From assembly GCF_005405365.1 (NCBI RefSeq), contig NZ_BJDX01000001.1:186001-250000 (forward strand): DNA of 64,000 nucleotides, given 5' to 3'. The notes beneath the pieces were generated by a model. It saw only the letters and a list, made by a program, of their open reading frames with translations, searched no databases and had not been told where the DNA came from. This document shows, piece after piece, positions 1 to 6,423 of this stretch. How positions within the stretch are numbered: position 1 is the first letter of the stretch; each line of letters opens with the position of its first letter. Made by a program: the position numbers and the translations under genes. The stretch is from Enterococcus xiangfangensis. Its GTDB lineage: Bacteria; Bacillota; Bacilli; Lactobacillales; Enterococcaceae.

Positions 1-64
1 GCCCATAAAGGACGTATAAAAAGCATTTAACATGGAAGAGCCATTCACTTTGCAGTCAGTTTTT

Positions 65-478
65 TTATATTCCCAGTCCATAGAAAATAATTATTAGGGT
101 CAAAATAGTAATAGTTGGAATATAAAACCATTTTTGAGTTGTCCCCTTAAGCACTTCACTGTAGTCATACTTGCTTACTTTTCTTTCTATTTTTAAGTCG
201 TAATCTTTTTTTATACCGGTTCTTACTTCTTCATAAAGGTCTCGGTATCTCCGTTCCATAATCAAATAAAAAGTATCCAAAAAATAAAAGCTTATTAGTG
301 GGAGAGCTATAATCAAGATAAAATAGATTCTAAACTCTGTAGAACGTTCGGAGAAAATAAGCAAAGCTGATATTAAGGTTATACACCAACCCTTTACGGA
401 CGTTGATTTTCCCGATAGCCTATTTATAATACCTTGAATCATCTCTAAATGTTTCGCTTTATCGTAATCATTGCTCAT
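65..478 (-). CDS. Small three-helix membrane protein paired with a TIR protein; putative effector
   Basis: A 137-residue protein. An amphipathic N-terminal helix (about 8-28) is followed by membrane segments near 29-43 and 50-73, a charged helix (75-105) and a C-terminal segment near 117-136. This layout recalls SLATT-type 2TM effectors of nucleotide-signalling defence systems, but I cannot confirm family membership. Its ATG overlaps the end of the upstream TIR gene by 11 nt and has a GGAG site 8 nt away inside that gene, so the two are probably translationally coupled. The inferred role is a membrane effector, perhaps pore-forming, triggered by the TIR partner. It could instead be an immunity or anchoring subunit. 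Confidence 0.75.
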   Translation of the reverse strand: MSNDYDKAKHLEMIQGIINRLSGKSTSVKGWCITLISALLIFSERSTEFRIYFILIIALPLISFYFLDTFYLIMERRYRDLYEEVRTGIKKDYDLKIERKVSKYDYSEVLKGTTQKWFYIPTITILTLIIIFYGLGI

Positions 479-1322
479 AAATTTTCTCCAGAATTGGTAT
501 ATAGTATAACGCGTCTAGAGTCTCTGGCCCTTTGACACCATTTTCATTACTTTGTTGCCACCTCAACAAATCTAGCCAGCCAATTTTTTTTAATTTTGAC
601 AGATCAGTTTTATATCTAATATTGAATTCAGTGCGTTTCTCTATACTTTGCTCTGACTCAAGAAGAATTTTTCTCACTTCTTCAAGTGAATACCTGGGGT
701 TTCTTTTCTCAACGATATTAAAGGTTGATATTTCATTGTACAGCCAAGGAGAATAGGTTTGATCACTATCTTCCGGATCCAACTTGTCATCAATAATTGA
801 ATTTTTCGTATTTAAAAAAAACAAGCATTCTGACCTATCAATCATATTATTCAGAGCTGTAGAAAGCATCATATGAACATGGCTGGTTGTCATGTTTCGT
901 TTTTCATAACTATATGTTTCGCCATTCTCATTCAAACAATAATGATTATCTAGTTCCTTTAATAATTCATCGCTATATCCCCAAACTGTTGAATCAATGA
1001 AACAATTTAGTCCAAAATTCTGGAATAACCAAGCGGCCAATTTGATTGCTAACTTCTCATCCTTATGAGAGTGTGAGATAAAAATATCTGCATGAATAGA
1101 CGGAAACCATTCATTACTTAATTTTGAACCATCTAAATCTTCATTACTTTTTTGAATAGAAGCACTAAGCAACCCTTTATCTATAAGACTATCCGATTTC
1201 CTTTTCATTTCCTCTTTATTGACTTTTAAACTATCCGTTATTTTCGACAAACTCATACTTTCTATTTTACCCAACAAACTAATATCGGCATTTGATAAAG
1301 ACAAATTATATCCTCTAAACAC
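468..1322 (-). CDS. HTH-TIR domain protein, putative anti-phage sensor/enzyme
   Basis: A 284-residue protein. Residues 11-56 look like a small winged helix-turn-helix. Residues 78-205 resemble a TIR or TIR-like (MTH538/DUF1863-type) fold: strand-loop ISHSHKDE at 82-89, a second strand with CFID at 107-110, a hydrophobic strand CLFFL at 166-170, and S-P-W-x-x-x-E at 191-197 where TIR NADases carry the catalytic glutamate. The C-terminal 80 residues are unassigned. The start is GTG with a GGAG site 8 nt upstream. TIR proteins in bacterial defence cleave NAD+ or make cyclic ADP-ribose signals; activity here is inferred from the motif only. It forms an operon with the membrane protein downstream. 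Confidence 0.8.
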   Translation of the reverse strand: MFRGYNLSLSNADISLLGKIESMSLSKITDSLKVNKEEMKRKSDSLIDKGLLSASIQKSNEDLDGSKLSNEWFPSIHADIFISHSHKDEKLAIKLAAWLFQNFGLNCFIDSTVWGYSDELLKELDNHYCLNENGETYSYEKRNMTTSHVHMMLSTALNNMIDRSECLFFLNTKNSIIDDKLDPEDSDQTYSPWLYNEISTFNIVEKRNPRYSLEEVRKILLESEQSIEKRTEFNIRYKTDLSKLKKIGWLDLLRWQQSNENGVKGPETLDALYYIPILEKIYEQ

Positions 1323-1590
1323 TTCAACAACTCCAGTTATTTTCTTTTAGTATATCAAAAAATCTAACATATAAGATAGCTAGATGGAATACTTTTATTT
1401 CAGATCACTCCTTTTTTTCATCTGGATTGACCATCTCAATTTCTAAAAACAAAAAGTAGCAGTCATATAAAATCAGTTTATTCTAGCAAAAAAAGTGTAG
1501 CGGACTGACCTTTCATTTTTCTCACTATTCATTTTGCTGATAAATCATCAATTCCAAAACACCGTTTTTTTGATACACATTTGGAAAGTC
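1323..1590. other. Intergenic stretch upstream of the TIR gene
   Basis: This AT-rich stretch holds no convincing gene. On the minus strand a TATACT-like -10 lies about 25 nt upstream of the TIR start with no good -35, so the TIR pair may have its own weak promoter. No terminator was recognised between the gene at 1591 and the TIR gene. Confidence 0.35.
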
Positions 1591-1782
1591 TTACGGCAAC
1601 AATTCAAAGCTACCTGAAAATTCAAATAAATCAGGAGAGTACAAATAGTTCTCATTGCTTTCATCAACTATGGATACCCATTTCAAAATACTATCATATC
1701 CAACAGCTTTATAAGTTTTACCATAATCAAAAGCTAAGCAAGTGGGACCTATATATTTAGCTTCAATATAATTAATCACCAT
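1591..1782 (-). CDS. Small hypothetical phage-type protein
   Basis: A 63-residue soluble protein of unknown function. It has alternating beta-type hydrophobic patterns (I-E-A-K-Y-I-G, Y-K-A-V-G-Y-D) that would suit a small SH3-like barrel; this is a guess from pattern only. It starts with ATG preceded by AAGGTGG at good spacing, 18 nt after the ArpU-like gene, so it is the last gene of the main leftward operon before the TIR unit. Small proteins of this kind are common at the late end of phage and satellite early operons. Confidence 0.6.
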   Translation of the reverse strand: MVINYIEAKYIGPTCLAFDYGKTYKAVGYDSILKWVSIVDESNENYLYSPDLFEFSGSFELLP

Positions 1783-1800
1783 TCAACCACCTTATTGATT

Positions 1801-2178
1801 TTACTCAACCATAACCCCATTTTTATATCGTTTCAAGAAATTTTTACTAACTTGATTCTTCCACTTTTCTACTGATTTCTTGCTGTATTTCATCGTTGCT
1901 GCAATCTGCTGCATGGTCATAGGCTCTTTGCAAAGGTATGCGTAAAACAACGTTGTGCGTTCTTTTGCGCATAGCAATTGCCATGCCTGAATGATCGCTT
2001 GTCTCTCTGATTCAAACTGTTCAAGTGTTTGTAAAGCCGTGTCAGGTATTGCAATGCTTGCATTACAGATCGTTAGCTTCTCCAACTCAATCATTGAAAG
2101 AAACTTCCCAGTCAGACGTGCCAACTGCCGATAGTTTTTCAAAATTTCTTTTGCAATCATTACTTGTTGTGAAGTCAT
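1801..2178 (-). CDS. ArpU/sigma-70 region 4-like late regulator
   Basis: A 125-residue protein, taking the ATG at 2178 (AGGAT upstream) rather than a longer TTG frame reaching 2268. The C-terminal half has a sigma-70 region 4-like HTH: a helix around the T-L-F-Y-A-Y-L segment, then M-T-M-Q-Q-I-A-A-T-M-K-Y-S with a recognition helix K-K-S-V-E-K-W-K. This pattern is typical of ArpU/RinA-type regulators that switch on late genes in phages and satellites of Gram-positives. Its position at the distal end of the island operon fits. The specific target is unknown. Confidence 0.65.
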   Translation of the reverse strand: MTSQQVMIAKEILKNYRQLARLTGKFLSMIELEKLTICNASIAIPDTALQTLEQFESERQAIIQAWQLLCAKERTTLFYAYLCKEPMTMQQIAATMKYSKKSVEKWKNQVSKNFLKRYKNGVMVE

Positions 2179-2271
2179 AATCACAATCCTATTATTCAAT
2201 TTGGTTAGTGGATAAATTGTGCCTTGGTTGAAGAAAGAAGGCAGTCGACTTTTCGACCACCCTCCCAACCG

Positions 2272-2472
2272 CTATTCAACAACTACATTCGTTGCAATTT
2301 TACCTTTGCTGTTTTCACCGATCGTATAAACAACCGACTGGCCTTCTGCTAAATTCCGGTAGCCGTCACCGACAATATCGCTATAATGAACGAAAATATC
2401 TTGTTTATTCTCATCTGTGATAAATCCATAACCTTTTTCACTGTTAAACCACTTTACTGTTCCATTTTGCAT
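2272..2472 (-). CDS. Cold-shock protein (CspA family)
   Basis: A 66-residue single cold-shock domain spanning the whole protein. It has the RNP1-type motif K-G-Y-G-F-I and RNP2-type I-F-V-H-Y, with the opening G-T-V-K-W-F-N that marks the family. Such proteins bind single-stranded RNA or DNA and melt secondary structure. The usual second motif residue after F-V-H is F or W and here is Y. It lies in the satellite operon between a zinc-finger gene (5 nt gap) and the ArpU-like gene, so it is a mobile-element copy rather than the housekeeping csp. Confidence 0.93.
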   Translation of the reverse strand: MQNGTVKWFNSEKGYGFITDENKQDIFVHYSDIVGDGYRNLAEGQSVVYTIGENSKGKIATNVVVE

Positions 2473-2477
2473 AGTAT

Positions 2478-2747
2478 TTACCTACCTTTTCTATTTTTTT
2501 GTTGCATATTTGAATGTTGTTTTTCAAGCAATTTCTCTCTATTTCGTTGATAGTATTCTTTCTTTTGTGCTAGGATCTCTTGACGTTTCTTCTTATAACG
2601 TTCTTGATCATAAATTTTTTTGCAGATTTTACATTGAGTATCGAAACCATCTTTATGGCCCGAATGTCTTGTAAAATTTTGATTGCTCAGCTCTTTATCA
2701 ATACCGCATTTAGAACACTTTTTAAGGATTGTAGTGTTTTGTTCCAT
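2478..2747 (-). CDS. Zinc-finger, highly basic small protein
   Basis: An 89-residue protein. Two CxxC knuckles (C-S-K-C at 11-14 and C-K-I-C at 39-42) form a likely zinc ribbon. A strongly basic C-terminal helix rich in K, R, Q and E follows (about 47-89). This is the layout of HNH-associated or DNA-binding phage zinc-finger proteins, but the H-N-H residues are not evident, so no nuclease call is made. It starts 3 nt after the end of the frameshifted zinc-finger frame at 2751-2932 and is probably co-translated with it. Confidence 0.6.
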   Translation of the reverse strand: MEQNTTILKKCSKCGIDKELSNQNFTRHSGHKDGFDTQCKICKKIYDQERYKKKRQEILAQKKEYYQRNREKLLEKQHSNMQQKNRKGR

Positions 2748-2750
2748 TGA

Positions 2751-2932
2751 TTAATCAGCTACTTTCTTCCTACGGGATCGCATATAGTCCTTCATGTAAT
2801 CTGGGTTCTCTTTTTCCCATTGATTGCGACGTTTTTATGTGCTGCACGTTTGCATCCATCACTACAATATCTTGCATTTTTACGCTGAGTTCCAAAAGTA
2901 GAGCCACAAATCACGCATTTTTTTAAGCTCAT
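2751..2932 (-). pseudogene. Frameshifted small zinc-finger protein (needs -1 shift)
   Basis: The ATG at 2932 has a strong site (GAAGGTGG). The frame gives a 46-residue protein with knuckles C-V-I-C and C-S-D-G-C, but stops at 2792. From the A-run in CATAAAAACG (near 2836-2845) the -1 frame continues into a charged tail, R-R-N-Q-W-E-K-E-N-P-D-Y-M-K-D-Y-M, ending with TAA at 2751, 3 nt before the next start. That tail looks genuinely coding. The cause is a one-base loss in an A tract, a sequencing error, or ribosomal -1 slippage at T-AAA-AAC. Function is unknown. Confidence 0.65.
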
Positions 2933-3383
2933 AAGCCACCTTCTTTCTTGTTAAACGATAGGACACGAGAAAAAATGTACACTGACTGCGTGAAGGTCGG
3001 CTGCCAGCCGGGAGGGGTGGGTATCCCCCCTTCTATTTACTCGCTGATTGCTTTTAAATTTGTTTTTGATAAGTTATACCTCAATTAATTAAAGCTTATT
3101 AAACATGCATTAAATGATTAATTGAAGTTCTTTTTATTCAAATATTTTTATTAGTTTTTTTCTTATGAAGATGAATAGAAGCCAGTGGCTGTAGCTGGTG
3201 CTAGTCCAACAAATCAAGTCGCTAGACTTCTTGGATGATCCTCGTTTGATCTCGTGAATCATTTTGTTCTGATTGATTGACTCAAACCTTTGCGAATACA
3301 CTGCATAATCGCAAGTGGCTAATAACCGCTCTAAGCCTTGCTACCAAGCTATCTATGGTCGTTTTATCAGAATCATTAATTGG
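2933..3383. other. Gene-free stretch with a GC-rich hairpin; possible cos or structured RNA
   Basis: About 450 nt without a convincing gene. Positions 2992-3033 are strikingly GC-rich in an AT-rich island: GAAGG...CCTTC encloses the perfect hairpin GGCTGCCAGCC (2999-3009) and an AGGGG...CCCCT arm. The next 100 nt (about 3050-3180) are very AT-rich with TTAATTAA-type runs. Positions 3180-3380 are mixed sequence with no open frame that has a ribosome site. Confidence 0.5.
2992..3033. other. GC-rich compound inverted repeat (cos-like or RNA element)
   Basis: A 42-nt GC-rich block folds as outer GAAGG/CCTTC closing two inner arms, the perfect GGCTG-C-CAGCC and a G4/C4-type arm. Cos sites of phages and cos-packaged satellites are GC-rich dyads in non-coding DNA, so a helper-phage packaging site is possible. 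A structured leader RNA is the main alternative. Confidence 0.35.
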
Positions 3384-3566
3384 TTAACTATAGTAAGCGA
3401 TTTGAGAAGTGTGTAAAGTAATAGCCACACCACAATCGAGATCAATGTTGTAACGAGTATCTAGGTTATATTGCCATTGAGCTTTATTCCGTATCGTTCC
3501 TGGTAGTCCTAAATACTTACCTGCAACCCTACTACATACTCTGTCACCAGAACGAAATGCCTCCAT
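3384..3566 (-). CDS. Small hypothetical protein, SH3-like pattern
   Basis: A 60-residue protein of unknown function. The G-D-R-V and G-L-P-G-T-I-R elements followed by a Y-N-I-D-L-D-C-G-V strand are typical of small SH3/KOW-like barrels. Its ATG overlaps the stop of the preceding coiled-coil gene by one base (TAATG), so translation is coupled. No catalytic motif is visible. Confidence 0.6.
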   Translation of the reverse strand: MEAFRSGDRVCSRVAGKYLGLPGTIRNKAQWQYNLDTRYNIDLDCGVAITLHTSQIAYYS

Positions 3567-3907
3567 TAGTCATTCATTCCTTTTAAATTCTTAAGCATCC
3601 CTCTTAGAGCAGTTTCCCGTTTCAAAGATTCCTCAGATTTAACGCCTGTCTCTCGTTCGAACCTATCTTCAATTTCTTTGGCTGCTTTTTGCTTTTCGGC
3701 TTCAATTTCAGCGTCCCGAATCTTTTTATCATCCTCATAAGAAGAAGCTATCGCCTTATGAAAAAGAGCGGTTGATTCTTCTATCTGTTTTTTATTGCGG
3801 TCGGTGATTGCCTGCATGCTATCGGCAAATGCTTGTTTTTGCTTTTGATGGTCCTCCGCAACTCGTTCTTCCATGCCTTTAATATCGATATAATTTTTAT
3901 CTGTCAT
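3566..3907 (-). CDS. Coiled-coil hypothetical protein
   Basis: A 113-residue, highly charged protein. Residues about 10-90 form an almost unbroken helix with heptad-like spacing and many K/E/Q residues, followed by a short C-terminal helix L-R-G-M-L-K-N-L-K-G-M. The start has a GGAG site about 10 nt upstream. Length and composition recall phage scaffold or capsid-remodelling proteins, which satellites use to redirect helper particles, but composition alone cannot show this. It is followed directly by the overlapping gene at 3384. Confidence 0.6.
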   Translation of the reverse strand: MTDKNYIDIKGMEERVAEDHQKQKQAFADSMQAITDRNKKQIEESTALFHKAIASSYEDDKKIRDAEIEAEKQKAAKEIEDRFERETGVKSEESLKRETALRGMLKNLKGMND

Positions 3908-3937
3908 TGATTCGTCTCTCCTTTTTAAACTGTCTGA

Positions 3938-4546
3938 TTAGAAGAATACACAATTTTTTCTTTGTGGTTCTTCTTCAATTCCAGCAAGATCTGCTAAGAA
4001 CGTTCCTGAAACTTTATTTCTAAAGAAATGAGATACACTTTTTTCGTTCTGATATTCCTTTGCCCGAGTGATTACTGTACCGTTTGCTGCAACTAAGGCA
4101 TCAGCATCTTTATAAACATCATATTGAAGAATATGAAGTAAATCATTTGCCTGTTTGTTAGTGGACACTGATTCATCAGAAATTTCTTTAATTTGATTCA
4201 CCAATTCTGCAGCTCTTCTATTTTGTTCATCTTGGATTTCCTTAGCTTCACCCATGATTTCATGTAAAAGATTTCTATATTCTTTTTGATCGATAATCGG
4301 ATTTTTTTCCAATTTTTCTTTTTGTTTCAGATAGAGTTCCTTAGTGTGTTTAGCAGTCCATAGAGCTTCTTTAGCTTTGGAATATTTTTTAGCATCAACT
4401 TCTGCTTCAGCTTCAGCAATATCTTTTTCTGCTTTTTCAATAGTAGTAGTCGCTTTTTGTATATTCTCTTTGCATCCCTTCAATTCAGCAGTATTTTCAC
4501 TTGCCAATTCTTTGATATAACTTTCTAATTCTTCTAATGTTTTCAT
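3938..4546 (-). CDS. Coiled-coil hypothetical protein, Cys near C-terminus
   Basis: A 202-residue protein, starting at the second of two nearby ATGs because AGGAGA then lies 7 nt away. The first 130 residues are one long charged coiled coil. A smaller mixed region (about 135-195) follows, ending N-C-V-F-F. The C-terminal C-x-x-x-like end looks superficially like a prenylation box, but bacteria do not use that signal. It forms a pair with the coiled-coil gene downstream. Function is unknown; a structural or scaffold role in satellite biology is a guess. Confidence 0.6.
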   Translation of the reverse strand: MKTLEELESYIKELASENTAELKGCKENIQKATTTIEKAEKDIAEAEAEVDAKKYSKAKEALWTAKHTKELYLKQKEKLEKNPIIDQKEYRNLLHEIMGEAKEIQDEQNRRAAELVNQIKEISDESVSTNKQANDLLHILQYDVYKDADALVAANGTVITRAKEYQNEKSVSHFFRNKVSGTFLADLAGIEEEPQRKNCVFF

Positions 4547-4748
4547 GTTCATTCTCCTGTCTATTTTGATTTATTTAGAAATAAATTACTCCAGATTTAA
4601 GCACTGGCTCACTTCTTATTTTTGGTTTGTCCATTTTAGTTCTGCCTTCTTTTCCTAAAAACTCGATCAATTATCTATATAAAAAGGACACAAGGGATCC
4701 ACCAAAACATCTGGCTTATCTCTCGTGTCCTCTGGTTTTCCAGTCAGA

Positions 4749-4883
4749 CTATCTGATTTTTTGTGAAGTCGTTGTTTCCGTTCGGATCACTTTACCATCC
4801 TGTACGATCACCTTTACTGTTCCATGTTGTGGCAGCTCCACAGTGACCGCCTTATTATTCGTATCAATATATAATTTATCCAT
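4749..4883 (-). CDS. 44-residue phage-type protein (DUF3954-like)
   Basis: This short frame starts at an ATG at 4883 with a very strong site, GGAGGGAG, 9 nt upstream. The protein has a beta-type pattern: I-D-T-N-N-K-A-V-T-V-E-L-P, then G-T-V-K-V-I-V-Q-D-G-K-V-I-R. The V-Q-D-G-K and following R-x-E-T resemble small phage proteins of the DUF3954 type, from memory of that family only. Function is unknown. Confidence 0.6.
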   Translation of the reverse strand: MDKLYIDTNNKAVTVELPQHGTVKVIVQDGKVIRTETTTSQKIR

Positions 4884-5057
4884 TATGTTTTCTCCCTCCG
4901 TTAGCTGTTGACTGTCTATAAAAGACCATATTCAAAAATATGTTGGTAGGGCAACAGCTCCGTATTAAGCCTATAGGTTTATTTATGCGATTGCATCCAC
5001 TGCATCCATCCGCCAAGATAGAAGTGGATGTGTGTAATATAGTCCAATCAATGGTTT
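4884..5057. other. Short non-coding gap inside the island operon
   Basis: A 174-nt stretch between the Cse60-like gene and the 44-residue gene. Only tiny minus-strand open frames exist, for example one ending G-G-W-M-Q-W-M-Q-S-H-K, and none has a ribosome site. It contains the repeated trinucleotide pattern GATGCAGTGGATGCA near 4990-5010. It may be a decayed micro-gene. Confidence 0.3.
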
Positions 5058-5270
5058 CTATTGTTGATTGGTGTACCAAATAGAAATGATAGTGGTGGCA
5101 TTTAGTTCTTCACTGTCACCATCGGCTGAACTACTTTGTTTGATATGGTGGATCTTAATGTCTGGATGATCATCTAGAAAGTCTTGAACCTTATTCTCTA
5201 GCGTTTTTCCTCCTCTTTCTCGAGAAGCTCGAGTTAAATAATTTGTACCTTCAAAAATTTTTATGTTCAT
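5058..5270 (-). CDS. Cse60-like small protein
   Basis: A 70-residue protein. Its pattern L-E-N-K-V-Q-D-F-L-D-D-H-P-D-I-K-I-H-H-I-K, then a polar S/D/E stretch and a final strand T-T-I-I-S-I-W-Y, matches the layout of small proteins annotated as sporulation protein Cse60, which are frequent in phages and satellites of non-sporulating bacteria too. It starts with ATG 7 nt after AAGGAG, directly behind the primase gene. Biochemical role is unknown. Confidence 0.6.
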   Translation of the reverse strand: MNIKIFEGTNYLTRASRERGGKTLENKVQDFLDDHPDIKIHHIKQSSSADGDSEELNATTIISIWYTNQQ

Positions 5271-5273
5271 TTT

Positions 5274-6092
5274 TTACTCCTTAATCGCACTATTTACTGT
5301 TTTATAAAACTCGCTTTCTGTAAAAACATCTCGGTCTTTATTTGTTCCAATTAATACTTTCAATGGCTCAATGTCCACGTTACACGCCTTTGCATAACTT
5401 GCTGCTAGATATAAATCATTGTTTCTATCCAAGCTAGTTCCATCAACAATTCTTTGATAGGCTTGTTTTCCTAAGCCGCCTCTTCCTTTTGTTAGTTTCC
5501 CAGAAAAATGGGAAAAATCATGATCCGGAAAAATTCTTTTAACGCTATGTTGTTCCATGATTTGCTGGCGAAAATTCCCTTTGCTTCCAAAAATACGATT
5601 TTCAAAACTACCTTCATACTTTTTTGGAGGTAATTCATTTCTCGTATATCTACCTTTTGCAGTCGTGCTTCCTGCAAGTACAAAATAATTATTATCATTT
5701 GCTTTGATGTCTACACCAGGAAGATAAGCAATCTTTTGGCTATACTCTACTTCTTTACTTTTTTGGAAAATGATATGAATGCCACCGCTTGGCGTTGTCT
5801 GTGTCATGGTCTGATTCATATTCGCTGTCAATTCATCAAAAAATGGGATAGGTTTCAAGCTTTCATAGCCATCTACGCCATCTGCATGATTCCGATCGAT
5901 ATCGATACACCACAGACCTCTGGTTAACGCTCCTAAACACTGACTACTTTCATAAAGTTGCTGGTAGGTTTCTAGGAAGACACTAGTTACTGGTATATCT
6001 TTAAAGCTCACTCGCGGCGTTTTATATTCATTCAATGGGATACACTGCACACCCTTCGATAGTAGGAGTTGTGCATATTCGTAGCCATTCAT
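5274..6092 (-). CDS. AEP-type primase-polymerase (PrimPol) of the satellite
   Basis: A 272-residue protein with the archaeo-eukaryotic primase/polymerase core. D-I-D at 64-66 supplies two metal-binding aspartates, and S-G-G-I-H at 102-106 supplies the catalytic S-x-H type histidine. The N-terminus (Y-A-Q-L-L-L-S-K-G-V-Q-C-I-P-L) is the usual Prim-Pol opening. The C-terminal 100 residues look like the small PriCT-type helical domain. It would make primers or extend DNA at the satellite origin. It lies downstream of the helicase and of the iteron cluster. The start has GAGG 7 nt upstream. Confidence 0.85.
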   Translation of the reverse strand: MNGYEYAQLLLSKGVQCIPLNEYKTPRVSFKDIPVTSVFLETYQQLYESSQCLGALTRGLWCIDIDRNHADGVDGYESLKPIPFFDELTANMNQTMTQTTPSGGIHIIFQKSKEVEYSQKIAYLPGVDIKANDNNYFVLAGSTTAKGRYTRNELPPKKYEGSFENRIFGSKGNFRQQIMEQHSVKRIFPDHDFSHFSGKLTKGRGGLGKQAYQRIVDGTSLDRNNDLYLAASYAKACNVDIEPLKVLIGTNKDRDVFTESEFYKTVNSAIKE

Positions 6093-6423
6093 ATTAGCAC
6101 CTCTTCGTTATTTAAATAGGTAGTAACCTTCGTAACCCTTAGTGCTATACCCTTTTACTACTCACTTTTTTTATGCTATTTCTCAACAGTCTCTAAAAGC
6201 CTTGATATAGCACCTTTTTTTCTCTTTATAGTATTTATACTTTTCTCAATTCGCTAAAATGAGGGTTACCAAGGTTACTTATTGATATACCAGCATTTAT
6301 AAGAGTTATAGGAAAGGTTACCTAAGAGTTACTTTAAAAATGAGAGTTACTTATTTTTTGAGTTAAGGGTTACTTAACCCTTAGTAACCTTATTAAATCA
6401 TGGAGTAACCTTTAACTTTCTTG
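6093..6423. other. Putative satellite replication origin (GTTAC iterons)
   Basis: This gene-free stretch carries at least ten copies of GTTAC or its complement. GTAACC occurs at 6123, 6132, 6384 and 6405; GGTTAC at 6264, 6273, 6316 and 6368; GAGTTAC at 6326 and 6344. Two copies form the perfect inverted repeat AAGGGTTA-CT-TAACCCTT (6365-6382). An AT-rich stretch (6150-6260) separates the left pair from the right group. Iterons flanking AT-rich DNA beside a rep gene are the origin layout of SaPI-type islands. Confidence 0.7.

Noticed and set aside
65-1322. Calling the pair Thoeris
   Set aside because: No SIR2, SLOG or Macro domain is visible in the partner protein; only the TIR element is shared.
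1801-2268. Longer TTG-started form of the ArpU-like gene
   Set aside because: It would overlap the end of the cold-shock gene region, and its first 30 residues look unlike the family; the ATG at 2178 fits better.
4876-5079. 67-codon minus-strand frame with many Cys and Ile
   Set aside because: It overlaps the starts of two better-supported genes, has no ribosome site and an unlikely composition.
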